64,000 nt of DNA from Vibrio maritimus. Lineage in GTDB: Bacteria > Pseudomonadota > Gammaproteobacteria > Enterobacterales > Vibrionaceae. Shown one piece after another: positions 10,116 through 18,258 of this stretch (position 1 is its first letter; each line of letters opens with the position of its first letter). The notes under the pieces were generated by a model. The model was given only the letters and a program-made list of their open reading frames with translations. It did no database searches and was not told where the DNA came from. Location: NCBI GenBank assembly GCA_000755425.1, contig BBMT01000007.1, positions 1 to 64,000 on the forward strand, in the 5' to 3' direction. A program made the translations under genes and the position numbers.

Positions 10116-10961
10116 GTGACCATCTCAAGCAAGCAAGTAGCGACCTTCGACGAGCGAGGTTATTTGGTGCTAAAAAATGCCATTCCAACGTCACTGCTTC
10201 AAGGCTTACGTCAGTCCTACGACACACTACAGCGACAGCTACTAGAGAATGCTCGATTTGATGACTTGGTGAGTAACGTTGCCATTCTTCATCAAGACGA
10301 CCAAAATTTTATCGCAAGAATAAACAACTTGTTTTCTTTCGACGCACCTTTCTTCGTTCAGTTACTTGGGCTTCCAGCTCTGCAACAAGCAGTACAAACC
10401 CTAGTTGAAGGTGAGGCCATTCCAATCTACGAATCACTGCTCATCAAACACAAAGGTGATAGCCAGAACATTGATTGGCACAGAGACATGAACCATCAAC
10501 GAGACTCTCGCATCTTCACTGTAGGTCTTTACCTCGATGACTCCAAACACCAGCAAGGTGCATTACAAGTCATCCCCCACTCACATCTGAGCCCTGATTC
10601 CGTTTGTGAAATCACGCACCGTTGGCAGCAAGGCGATTTAACAAGTGCCGAAGTCATAGCGGAAGCCGGGGATATCGTCATTCATGACGTCATGCTCATA
10701 CATAGCTCTCCACCGATTACCGAAGAAGCACGGCGCCGCACCGTTTACTTTGAGTTTCGCTCCCTTGAACACATCCAAGCCAACCCACTCTTCTCCACAT
10801 ATTGGATACAACAACGCCAAGCGCTAAACCGCTACGCCTGCCAGCTTTGGAACCAATCACCAGCCTCAATAATGGATAATGAATCCAAATTGCAAGACCT
10901 ATACAAACAGCAGGTGCGTTATGAGTCTGCAGAATACTGTTTTGAACCACCTCTAGACTAA
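10116..10961 (+). CDS. Phytanoyl-CoA dioxygenase (PhyH)-family protein
   Basis: A 281-residue Fe(II)/2-oxoglutarate-dependent dioxygenase of the PhyH family. The iron triad is visible as HRD (in DWHRDM, about residue 127) and the distal His in VMLIHSSPP (about residue 197). The downstream RRRTVYFEF offers the Arg that binds 2-oxoglutarate. Members hydroxylate varied small molecules, and the substrate cannot be read from sequence. It starts with GTG at 10116 behind AAAGGACG. It stands alone after the TetR terminator and before the mdaB promoter, so it is probably its own unit. Confidence 0.85.
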   Translation: MTISSKQVATFDERGYLVLKNAIPTSLLQGLRQSYDTLQRQLLENARFDDLVSNVAILHQDDQNFIARINNLFSFDAPFFVQLLGLPALQQAVQTLVEGEAIPIYESLLIKHKGDSQNIDWHRDMNHQRDSRIFTVGLYLDDSKHQQGALQVIPHSHLSPDSVCEITHRWQQGDLTSAEVIAEAGDIVIHDVMLIHSSPPITEEARRRTVYFEFRSLEHIQANPLFSTYWIQQRQALNRYACQLWNQSPASIMDNESKLQDLYKQQVRYESAEYCFEPPLD

Positions 10962-11022
10962 ATGGACCTTAGAGTAACGATCGTCCATCATTTCATATCG
11001 CGTTTTTTGTGTGACTATTTGC

Positions 11023-11076
11023 AGGTTACTAAAAGTATACTAATTGCAATTGGTTTTCAGGTTACTTTAATATACC
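11023..11076. promoter_or_regulatory. Two operator-like sites upstream of the first mdaB gene
   Basis: AGGTTACTAAAAGT (11023-11036, continuing TATAC) and AGGTTACTTTAATATACC (11059-11076) are imperfect palindromes of the type GGTTACT-N3-AGTAACC, with half-sites 36 bases apart. The same 14-base word recurs, inverted, at 18100-18113 between the peroxiredoxin and exporter genes. Confidence 0.55.
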
Positions 11077-11130
11077 ACTCAAGCGCTCGGGGCAGTCCCG
11101 AGTCATCGTGAAATCTAGAGGTCTAACCCC

Positions 11131-11715
11131 ATGAGCAATGTACTAATTATCAATGCACACCAGCCTTACCCATTCTCTGAAGGCAAACTTAACGCCACTC
11201 TTGTCGACAAAGCGGTAACTCTTCTGGAGGCCAAAGGTTATCAAACGCGTGTCGTCACTATGCAAGAAGAGATTGATGTACCAGCACAATTAGAAAACTT
11301 AAAATGGGCAGATCGAGTGATCATTCAATCACCTGTGAACTGGATGACCGTGCCTTGGAGCTTTAAAAAGTACATGGACGAGGTGTTTACTGCTGGCATG
11401 GGTGGTGACTTGTGTTTGTTTGATGGTCGCTCAGAAGAGGAGCCCAAGAAAAACTACGGTACAGGTGGCACGCAAACTGAGTCTAAGTACATGCTGTCTT
11501 TAACGTTCAATGCACCAGAAGAATCATTCAACGATGACTCTGAATACCTTTTCCAAGGCAAAAGCGTTGATGACCTCATGTTCCACATGCACGCCAACTT
11601 CCGCTTCTTTGGTATGACAGCCATGCCAACCTTTGCGGCTTATGATGTGATGAAAAATGGCGATATCGACAATGACTTTGCACGGTTTGAAGCGCACCTC
11701 AATGCTAACTTCTAA
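11131..11715 (+). CDS. mdaB: MdaB-like NADPH:quinone reductase, copy 1
   Basis: A 194-residue flavodoxin-fold quinone reductase of the MdaB (modulator of drug activity B) family. It transfers two electrons from NAD(P)H to quinones and so limits semiquinone stress in the cytoplasm. The N-terminal FMN/FAD-binding strand and loop (LIINAHQPYPFSEGKLN), the SPVNWMTVPWSFKKYMD flavin-contact region and the YGTGGTQT motif are all present. It is one of two same-length paralogs separated by 480 bases. The promoter region carries operator-like palindromes of the type seen with HxlR/YodB regulators of quinone reductases. Confidence 0.92.
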   Translation: MSNVLIINAHQPYPFSEGKLNATLVDKAVTLLEAKGYQTRVVTMQEEIDVPAQLENLKWADRVIIQSPVNWMTVPWSFKKYMDEVFTAGMGGDLCLFDGRSEEEPKKNYGTGGTQTESKYMLSLTFNAPEESFNDDSEYLFQGKSVDDLMFHMHANFRFFGMTAMPTFAAYDVMKNGDIDNDFARFEAHLNANF

Positions 11716-11754
11716 TCATTGAGTGGACTTTAAAGCGATTGATTTAGAGAAAGC

Positions 11755-11778
11755 AACGGAGTCTGTCACGACTCCGTT
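11755..11778. terminator. Bidirectional terminator after mdaB copy 1
   Basis: AACGGAGTC and GACTCCGTT form a 9-bp stem with a 6-base loop between the stop of mdaB copy 1 and the end of the convergent small ORF. Confidence 0.7.
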
Positions 11779-11799
11779 TAACTTGCCAAAAAGGCCTAT

Positions 11800-11937
11800 C
11801 TAGACCGCTGGTCTTAGCAGCTTTTGAAGTAAGGCACTGCGCGCAATGTAATAGTAGCCTCCTTCAACGAGCTCAAATTTGGCTACTGCAAACAGTTTCT
11901 CTAGTTGAGTTCTTTGAACTCTTCGCTTGATGTTCAT
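11800..11937 (-). CDS. Small basic protein, 45 residues, unknown function
   Basis: A short frame on the minus strand between the two mdaB genes. From the ATG at 11937 it encodes 45 residues, beginning MNIKRRVQRTQLEKLF and ending with LLRPAV. AAAGGA stands 5 bases upstream of this ATG; an ATG at 11943 would add two residues. The product is basic and possibly helical (KRRVQRTQLEKLFAVAKFEL), with a Gly-Gly-Tyr-Tyr-Tyr turn. A hairpin lies just after its stop. The ribosome-binding site, terminator and lack of competing frames argue that it is real, but no family is recognised. Confidence 0.5.
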   Translation of the reverse strand: MNIKRRVQRTQLEKLFAVAKFELVEGGYYYIARSALLQKLLRPAV

Positions 11938-12193
11938 ATCCATCCTTTCATTCTGCATATCATTTATCCCTGTTGAGAAGTCGATCCTTTGAGTAATGGT
12001 GAAATTAGTCGATGCAAGTTAAACAGCAAAACTAGCACCCATTAATACCTCGAATGGTTTCTTACAGTACGGAGGCTGAGCGTTAAAGTTAACAGGATTC
12101 GACTAAGTTGCAGCTCTCAATGATTCGACCATACTTAGTGAGATCCTACCCCGCTGTATCGGTATTCACTCTATACATTAAAAGGGAATATTC

Positions 12194-12778
12194 ATGAGTA
12201 ATGTGTTTATCATCAACGCGCATCAACCTTCAGATTTTTCACCGGGCAGACTCAACGGCAGTCTTGTTGATCAAGCAAAAGGCATACTACAAAGCAAAGG
12301 TCACACCGTTCGTGTTGTAACAATGCAAGATGATTTGGATGTCGCGGAGCAATTGGCTCATTTCGAATGGGCTGACAGGGTCATCGTACAATCTCCAGTC
12401 AACTGGATGATGATTCCATGGTCTTTTAAGCGCTATATGGACGATGTGTTTACTGCAGGTATGGGCGGAGCACTGTGTAATATGGACGGCCGCTCATCAA
12501 AAAGTCCCAAAGAAAACTACGGGACAGGCGGCACCCTAACCAATAAAAAGTACATGTTGTCTCTAACGTTTAATGCGCCAAAAGAGTCATTCGATGACCC
12601 GAAAGAGTACCTGTTCGAAGGCAAAAGCGTCGATGACCTTATGTTTCCCATGCATTGCAACTTCCGTTTCTTCGATATGAAGGCACTGCCCACATTCGCG
12701 TGTTACGACGTACTAAAAAACCCGGAGATTGAATCAGATTTTGCGCGATTTGAAGCGCACCTGAATCAGCACTTCTGA
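12194..12778 (+). CDS. mdaB: MdaB-like NADPH:quinone reductase, copy 2
   Basis: Second 194-residue MdaB paralog, starting at the ATG at 12194 behind AAAGGGAA. The motifs match copy 1 position by position (FIINAHQPSDFSPGRLN, SPVNWMMIPWSFKRYMD, YGTGGTLT, EGKSVDDLMF). The most visible difference is the HMHANF/PMHCNF region, where copy 2 has an extra Cys. The equal length and close similarity indicate tandem duplication. The two copies have different upstream regions: the GGTTACT palindromes of copy 1 are not seen here, so they may respond to different signals. Confidence 0.92.
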   Translation: MSNVFIINAHQPSDFSPGRLNGSLVDQAKGILQSKGHTVRVVTMQDDLDVAEQLAHFEWADRVIVQSPVNWMMIPWSFKRYMDDVFTAGMGGALCNMDGRSSKSPKENYGTGGTLTNKKYMLSLTFNAPKESFDDPKEYLFEGKSVDDLMFPMHCNFRFFDMKALPTFACYDVLKNPEIESDFARFEAHLNQHF

Positions 12779-12810
12779 AGGCATAGCCCCTTGGGCTCTT
12801 CACCTTTCTA

Positions 12811-12834
12811 AGTTAGACATGCCGCTGTCTAACT
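12811..12834. terminator. Inverted repeat between convergent genes
   Basis: AGTTAGACA and TGTCTAACT form a 9-bp stem around TGCCGC between mdaB copy 2 and the convergent XRE gene. There is no strong T-run, so it is a weak or bidirectional terminator at best. Confidence 0.5.
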
Positions 12835-12849
12835 AATCGCTCAAGTCCT

Positions 12850-13617
12850 TTAAGACTGTGATAGGTTAGGTATCAGCGGCAACTCATCATGAAACGCACC
12901 TTGTGCCCCCATAAAACCAAACGTGTACGGATGTACATTGAGTCCTTTTCTTGACTGCTGATTTTGGCTATCGCCAAGCAATGTGAACATCCAGTCTTCT
13001 AGCTTTTTGTTGATTGCTGAAAACTCTTCGTGTGTCAGCTCCGCTTTTAACATTGTCAAAAAAGCCTGATCATCATTGGCTGGCAAGTTGAGCACTCGTT
13101 GTTGCAGTCGGTTCAGAACTTGGCTAGTGAAAAACACCGGATACTTGGCGCCTTGCTCAAATGCGGTATGGGTGGGCACATTGAGACTTGGTCTGCCGTG
13201 GATATCCAAAGTGACCAAGCCGACGTCTTCAAGCATTCGAAGATAACGATACAGCGACGCTGATATCAGTTGATGTCTCTCTTGAATCTCATTTAGGCTT
13301 CGGTGCTCTGTTAATTCTGTCCAAAGAGTGAACAGTGGTGGGCAGTTAAAAAATGCCAAGTCTTGCTCTTTAGTAAACAACGGAATGCACGATAAATTCT
13401 TTTCAGCCTTCGCGATGAGCTTTGATAGTGGCATATCTAGATTCTCAGAAATGGCAATCAATCGCTCCACCGACAAGGACTGGTGACTATTCAGCATTCG
13501 TTTCACGCTCACTTCCGAGACACCTAAACGCTCACCCAAAACTCGGTAAGGTAGTTTACTTCGCTTAAGTTCAGCTTTGATTAGTGCACACACTTCCTGT
13601 GCTAATCGACTTTCCAT
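12850..13617 (-). CDS. XRE-family regulator with C-terminal winged-helix-like region
   Basis: A 255-residue regulator started at the ATG at 13617, which has GAGGAT upstream. Residues 8-65 form a Cro/C1-type helix-turn-helix (YRVLGERLGVSEVSVKRMLN). Around residue 120 a second helix-turn-helix-like stretch occurs (LNEIQERHQLISASLYRYLRMLEDVGLV), which looks like a winged helix. The rest is an uncharacterised C-terminal domain. It is divergent from the MFS transporter at 13782 across about 165 bases, so that transporter is the most likely target. Confidence 0.82.
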   Translation of the reverse strand: MESRLAQEVCALIKAELKRSKLPYRVLGERLGVSEVSVKRMLNSHQSLSVERLIAISENLDMPLSKLIAKAEKNLSCIPLFTKEQDLAFFNCPPLFTLWTELTEHRSLNEIQERHQLISASLYRYLRMLEDVGLVTLDIHGRPSLNVPTHTAFEQGAKYPVFFTSQVLNRLQQRVLNLPANDDQAFLTMLKAELTHEEFSAINKKLEDWMFTLLGDSQNQQSRKGLNVHPYTFGFMGAQGAFHDELPLIPNLSQS

Positions 13618-13781
13618 GATTACCAGATCCTCGGCTCGAATAAAGACACCCAAAGTATCACATTAATAACCTTTAAATGAATAACTAGCCAAAGAGTCCA
13701 CTATTACGATACCTATATAGCCACAGTGATCTCAAATCGAAGGTTACTTGTGTAGAGATAATCAAACATAGGGAACATACT

Positions 13782-15040
13782 GTGACAAAGGAAATCCTCA
13801 CTCGACACTATGCAATTCATCAAGCTTGCCACTGGGCAGTCGTCGGTATGCTGGTTCCTGTACTGATTCTGATATTTCAGTTTCATGGATTGACTCTGAA
13901 AGAAGTTGGGATTGTGATGGCGGTTTGGGTTGGCTCAACGGCAGTACTGGAGATCCCTTTAGGTAGCTTTACAGATAAATATGGGCGAAAACTCACCTAT
14001 CTACTGTCGTTACTTCTCAACCTTGTCGGAGCGACCAGTCTTTACTTCGCATCTAACATCCAAACCTTTTGCTTAACCGCGATAATTCTAGGTGCAGCTC
14101 GAGCCGTCTACTCCGGTACCCTTGACGCTTGGTTTTATGACTATTTTCATACTTCATCAGGAACAATGACTTTTCACAGCGCATCGGCCATCGTTAATCT
14201 AATGACAACGCTGGGGCTCGCTATTGGCGCCTATTTAGGCGGGCTTTTGCCAAATATAGGTATAGCTGTTATTCATAACGCTAACAGTCCATACGACCTC
14301 AATATTATCGCCACTTTAATCGGCAATATTGGCTCATCATTCTGACCGCACTGCTTATCAAAGAGCCGTCAAAGACAAAGCACTCTCGTCCGGACGCCAC
14401 ATTTAAAATAAACCAAATCGTCAGCGCTGCAACTCACAACGTACTGAATAACCTTCAATTAAAGCGGCTGCTTCAAACCGCATGTATCTATGGAATGGCG
14501 CTAATCAGTTTGGAAAATTTTTGGCAGCCTTTTTTAGCTGCACTCTTAGAATCTAAAGGTGAAGGAGCGAATACCCACCTATTTGGAGGCATCGCGGCAG
14601 GTTATTTCGCTGTGGCAGCACTGTCATCACTCGCCGCTGTGAGCATATTAAGGTTTTTGAAAGGCGCTCACCATAGGCTGTTAATGGTGAGCCGAGCCTT
14701 ATCAGGAGCCATGCTTATCATACTGTCCCAAACAGCAAGTATCATCACCTTTGCTACCTATTACCTGCTGTTTTTCTTCTGGTTCACGATAGGAAGCAGC
14801 TCAGAAAAAGTGTTACTTAACACCAGCACAGTCTCTCAGCATCGCTCAACAATGATCTCTATTCATTCATTCGTTGTCACTGGAGGCGCAGTGTTGAGCT
14901 CACTTCTGCTTGGCCATGTCGCTGAACATTGGGGAATCAGCACCGCTTGGATCTTATGTGGCGTGACACTCACTGCAACATCAACATTGTTTCGGGAGCC
15001 CCGCACTACGACAAATGAGATAAAAACTGTGGCAGAGTGA
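13782..15040 (+). CDS. MFS transporter (one frame break)
   Basis: An inner-membrane major facilitator of about 419 residues with 12 predicted helices. The family signature between TM2 and TM3 is visible (LGSFTDKYGRKLTYLLSLLL). The frame breaks near 14336-14340; restoring one base joins LIGNIGS to ILTALLIKEPSKTKH and the second half (FLAALLESKGEGANTHLFGG). It starts with GTG at 13782 behind AGGGAA. The substrate is unknown; small MFS proteins of this type are often efflux pumps. The divergent XRE regulator is its likely controller. Confidence 0.82.
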
Positions 15041-15060
15041 ATACACCATATGCAACCAAA

Positions 15061-16041
15061 CTACCTCACTACATATCGAAGTAAAACTTCGTTATCGAGC
15101 ACAACATTGGTAGACCAAATGAAGCTCGCTCCCGCTCCACTGAACTTTTCAATGAAATTCATATACGACTTCTTGTTGTTTACACCAATTTCATTTTCTG
15201 AATATTGTGTCGCTTGTGGCCATGAGTTTGAATCAAACTCGGGTTCCATCCAGTTGCTTGGTACTTCCCAGTGAGCAGCATAAGCGTTTTCACCACTATC
15301 TGTACCGTCGGTCGTGCAATTAGTAGAAAGGCGCTGTCCTTCAACTTCACTCAAACAGGCCAAATCATAGATGGGAGAGGTATAAAACGTTTGCGCCTGC
15401 CAGTCAGAATTTGTCACGGTGCCATCGCTAAAGCTCGCGATAAAGCCACCATCTCCCGGATGAAATGCTTTACCACGGTTGTTTTCTGTCCCTAGACCAA
15501 GGTTCTCTTCCCAATCAATGACCTTTACAGCAATCGTGTATGGCTTGTTTACCTTGAACTTTACGATACTAGAGTTAAATGGGGTGAACGGCACCGAGTC
15601 TACCGCAACGAGTTGGCCATTGACGTATAACTCAAAGTAGTTGTCGGCGAATATATAGCCTGTTACTTCTTGTCCATCGGCATCGATAACGACCACAGGC
15701 ACAAGATTTTCATCTACTTCCGCAATACTTTTGGGGGTGATGTTGGCGCACTCTTCATACAAGTCGACCGCCTTTGTTGCAGAGCCAAACTGGTTTTCTG
15801 CGGGGACAGTCCAAACCTTGCCTTCAGAGTCGATAATCTCACCAACACCTGCAACACGGCTTCTGCCGTTTTTGCATTCAAAAAGATTGGCTTCCACAGT
15901 TGCTGCAAGACCTTGAGTGATACTGGCCGATCCTTTGTAATCGCTCTGTTTTTCGCTTGCGGTGACACCTAGGCTCAGAGAGCAACTTGCCAAGATTATG
16001 GCAGTAAGAAGAGGGGCTTGACTGTTATTAGTGATCATCAT
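15061..16041 (-). CDS. Secreted protein with galactose-binding-like features, unknown function
   Basis: A 326-residue exported protein. Residues 1-28 form a signal peptide ending around LGVTASEK. The central part (FADNYFELYVNGQLVAVD, then FTPFNSSIVKFKV) and the C-terminal WMEPEFDSNSWPQATQYSE resemble the galactose-binding jelly-roll seen in sugar-binding and glycosidase-associated proteins, where a DDS-W-P-AT type string is common. No catalytic motif was recognised. Several Cys residues occur (ECKNGR, YEECAN, LACLSE, TNCTTD), fitting periplasmic disulphides. It lies between the MFS gene and the FrnE-like oxidoreductase, without visible operon linkage. Confidence 0.65.
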   Translation of the reverse strand: MMITNNSQAPLLTAIILASCSLSLGVTASEKQSDYKGSASITQGLAATVEANLFECKNGRSRVAGVGEIIDSEGKVWTVPAENQFGSATKAVDLYEECANITPKSIAEVDENLVPVVVIDADGQEVTGYIFADNYFELYVNGQLVAVDSVPFTPFNSSIVKFKVNKPYTIAVKVIDWEENLGLGTENNRGKAFHPGDGGFIASFSDGTVTNSDWQAQTFYTSPIYDLACLSEVEGQRLSTNCTTDGTDSGENAYAAHWEVPSNWMEPEFDSNSWPQATQYSENEIGVNNKKSYMNFIEKFSGAGASFIWSTNVVLDNEVLLRYVVR

Positions 16042-16293
16042 TATACATCCAGTAATGAGCAGATTGCTTAAGTGTAGTTTTAAATTGGTATAGTTCCATT
16101 ACCAAACCAGCGAAAGTTAACGATAAGAAGAGCTTACGATGTTGCTGCTCGCAGAGTACGAACTCAATACGGATTTAGGCTAGTAGAAATAAGGGTCAGA
16201 CGCTGCAACACCTAACCCTTCTGGTTCACTTAGGTGGTAGAGAAGATATTCAAACGACGCATTGGGCACGCTTAGTATCAACCAAGAAATGTA
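16042..16293. other. Intergenic region without recognisable gene
   Basis: About 250 bases containing the upstream region of the secreted-protein gene and the 3' flank of the FrnE-like gene. No RNA gene, clear terminator or operator was recognised. Confidence 0.4.
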
Positions 16294-16934
16294 TCAAGCG
16301 AGCAACTCTTGCAATACTTGCTTATATACCTCAACCGGCTGTGCGCCCGTCAATGCACTTTGACGATTAAATACCACAGTCGGCACCGAGCTGATTCCTA
16401 AGTTCTTCCAAGTCTCTTCCGCTTGCTGCACTTCAAGGCGAGCATTTGGATCATCTAGACGGGTAATCGCACTTTCGCTGTCCAGCCCAACTGCAGCAAG
16501 TTCGTTTGCTAGCACTTCTCGATTGCTGATATCTTTACCTTCCGCAAAGAACGCGCTGAAAAGACGAAGTTTCAAATCCGTTTGCTTACCTTTCTCTTTG
16601 GCAAACTCCAACAAAATATGCGCCTCAAAAGTGTTGAGCATCCTCATCTCATCGCTGTAGTCAAACGTGAACCCAACCTCTTGACCTAACTGAGTCAACT
16701 GCTCGCGTGCGCGAATGCTGTCTTCTTTCGTGGTTCCGTATTTTTCTGCTAAGTGCTCACGCAGGTTTTGACCTTCCAATGGCATGTGAGGTTCAGTTCA
16801 AACGGCTGCCACTCAAGATCTATACGATCCTCAACACCCAGTTCTTGAATCGCTTGTTCCAAGCGCTTGTAACCGATGATGCACCATGGGCACACCACGT
16901 CCGATACCACATCCAGTTTGATTGTTTGGCTCAT
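16294..16934 (-). CDS. DsbA-family oxidoreductase, FrnE-like (one frame break)
   Basis: A cytoplasmic DsbA/FrnE-type thiol-disulphide protein of about 213 residues, without a signal peptide. The redox motif CPWC is at residues 15-18 in the typical VVSDVVCPWCIIGYKRLEQ context. The C-terminal GISSVPTVVFN contains the cis-Pro loop of the thioredoxin fold. The frame breaks near 16790: AACCTCACATG should be AACCCTCACATG, restoring the family string FELNPHMPLEGQNLREH. It is divergent from an HxlR regulator with operator-like repeats between them, suggesting induction by electrophiles or disulphide stress. Confidence 0.88.
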
Positions 16935-16986
16935 AATGACTTTCTCTTTGTTTTATTCGTTTTCTTTGATTGAATTTTTAGTGACC

Positions 16987-17040
16987 AGGTATATTATGGT
17001 GACCTAAATATCTGTTTCAACCAGTTACCATTTGGTGACC
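16987..17040. promoter_or_regulatory. Probable HxlR operators in the frnE-like/hxlR gap
   Basis: AGGTATATTATGGTGACCT (16987-17005) and the near-palindrome GTTACCATTTGGTGAC (17024-17039, pattern GTNACCA-TT-TGGTNAC) lie between the divergent genes. GGTGAC/GTTACC half-sites are shared with each other. Autoregulation plus control of the oxidoreductase is the likely role. Confidence 0.55.
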
Positions 17041-17053
17041 TAGGAGCTCCATA

Positions 17054-17421
17054 GTGGAAAGCCAAATCACAATTGATAATCGTGGCCGCAAGTCTGTTGA
17101 AAACGCCTGCTCAGAGCCTGTGCAATAGAGAAAGGTATGCGCCTGATTGGTGGAAAATGGAAAGGCTCTATTATTTATCACCTTAAAGATGGTCCAGTGC
17201 GCTTTAATGATTTAACGCGTCTATTGGGCGGTGCCAGTAAGAAAATGGTCGACCAAAGGCTGAAAGAGCTTGAACTGGAAGGTATTGTAGAACGCAAGGT
17301 CATCAGTGATAGACCTATTGCTGTAAGCTACGAGCTGACTGAGTTTGGCCGTACTGCGCTGAAGATACTTGATGATCTGCGCGTATGGTCTGAGACCTAC
17401 GACATTCAAATCCGCTCGTGA
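17054..17421 (+). CDS. HxlR-family regulator (frame disrupted near the conserved Cys)
   Basis: A winged-helix regulator of the HxlR/YodB type, about 120 residues. From 17137 the core is intact (MRLIGGKWKGSIIYHLKDGP, then LLGGASKKMVDQRLKELELE and the wing). The probable start is the GTG at 17054 (VESQITIDNRGRKSVENAC), but the frame reaches a TAG at about 17126. The bridging bases 17108-17128 contain a partial repeat (GCCTGCTCAGA/GCCTGT). A shifted reading gives ACAIEKGMRLIGG, which restores the N-terminal Cys used for thiol sensing. This is either a sequence error or a small duplication. It likely controls the divergent FrnE-like gene. Confidence 0.78.
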
Positions 17422-17438
17422 TATGGGCGTCTGAACGA

Positions 17439-17465
17439 CAAAGGGGAGCATGATGCTCCCCTTTG
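17439..17465. terminator. Bidirectional terminator between hxlR and peroxiredoxin genes
   Basis: CAAAGGGGAGCA and TGCTCCCCTTTG pair perfectly over 12 bp around a 3-base loop, followed by TTTTC, between two convergent genes. Confidence 0.88.
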
Positions 17466-17486
17466 TTTTCTCTATCGTTCTGCGAA

Positions 17487-18026
17487 TTAGTAGTCTAGAG
17501 TCCCGCGAATTGGATAGTGATTATTCGGATCACGGATCCAAGCGAGACCGCGAGATAACGCGCCTAATTCCGGCCTAACAAACGGGTTGTTTGAGATATC
17601 GACGACATGCAAGTTTCCGTGCTCATTCACCACAAAAAGTCCTGGTTCTGCAAAATTGTGGTCTGTTTCCTGCTCTGAGCGAGGCAATGAGATATACACA
17701 CCAAGCTGCTTCATTTGTTCTTCCGTCAATCCATATGCTAATGGGAAGCTCACATTGAGCTGCTCTGAATGCTGCTCCAACTGCACTTTCGAGTCCCCTG
17801 ACACCGCCAAAATATCAACACCCGCATCCTCAAATGCCTGTTTGTAGGATTCCAGCTCATTGAGGTATTTAGTACACAAAGGGCAGTGTTTGCCACGATA
17901 AACAAACACAGCTTGCCACGTTAAACCGCTTTTGGGCTTTCCAAGCGTTACCGATGTACCATCTAACAAGGTCGCTTGTAGTGATGGAAACGCATCGCCC
18001 GCTTTAAGTTTTACCGATGTAGACAT
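17487..18026 (-). CDS. Peroxiredoxin-like (AhpC/TSA family) protein
   Basis: A 179-residue thioredoxin-fold protein related to AhpC/TSA peroxiredoxins. The redox segment is YRGKHCPLCTKYLNEL at about residues 44-59, with a CxxC (CPLC) rather than the classical peroxidatic PxxxTxxC. Further family features are DILAVSGDSK and the cis-Pro-like EPGLFVVNEHG. The likely role is reduction of hydroperoxides or thiol repair in the cytoplasm. It is divergent from an MFS exporter across a 230-base gap that contains the same operator-like word found before mdaB, which supports a role in electrophile or quinone stress. Confidence 0.85.
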   Translation of the reverse strand: MSTSVKLKAGDAFPSLQATLLDGTSVTLGKPKSGLTWQAVFVYRGKHCPLCTKYLNELESYKQAFEDAGVDILAVSGDSKVQLEQHSEQLNVSFPLAYGLTEEQMKQLGVYISLPRSEQETDHNFAEPGLFVVNEHGNLHVVDISNNPFVRPELGALSRGLAWIRDPNNHYPIRGTLDY

Positions 18027-18095
18027 ACTTACTCCTTAGCACACGTTTTTCAGATCGCTTTTGATTGTGGGTCGAGTTCCCTATAACTTCAAGTA

Positions 18096-18113
18096 GTTAA
18101 CTTTTAGTAACCT
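18096..18113. promoter_or_regulatory. Operator-like palindrome between peroxiredoxin and exporter genes
   Basis: GTTAACT-TTT-AGTAACC, followed by T. Positions 18100-18113 are the exact reverse complement of the 14-base word at 11023-11036 upstream of mdaB copy 1. It lies about 70 bases before the peroxiredoxin start and about 145 before the exporter start. Confidence 0.55.
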
Positions 18114-18258
18114 AACTCCAATATTATTTGCATAATTAGCAAAAATCATTTGTAACAACTGCTGTTTTTTACAACTCATAATTCTTCAATAATGCGCTCA
18201 ACAAAACGAAAGCAGTTCACGTCTTTAGCCTACAACTGCGAATTATTGGAGAAATACA

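Noticed and set aside
13741..13760. GGTTACTTG before the MFS gene as a third mdaB-type operator
   Set aside because: Only one half-site matches; there is no AGTAACC-like partner.
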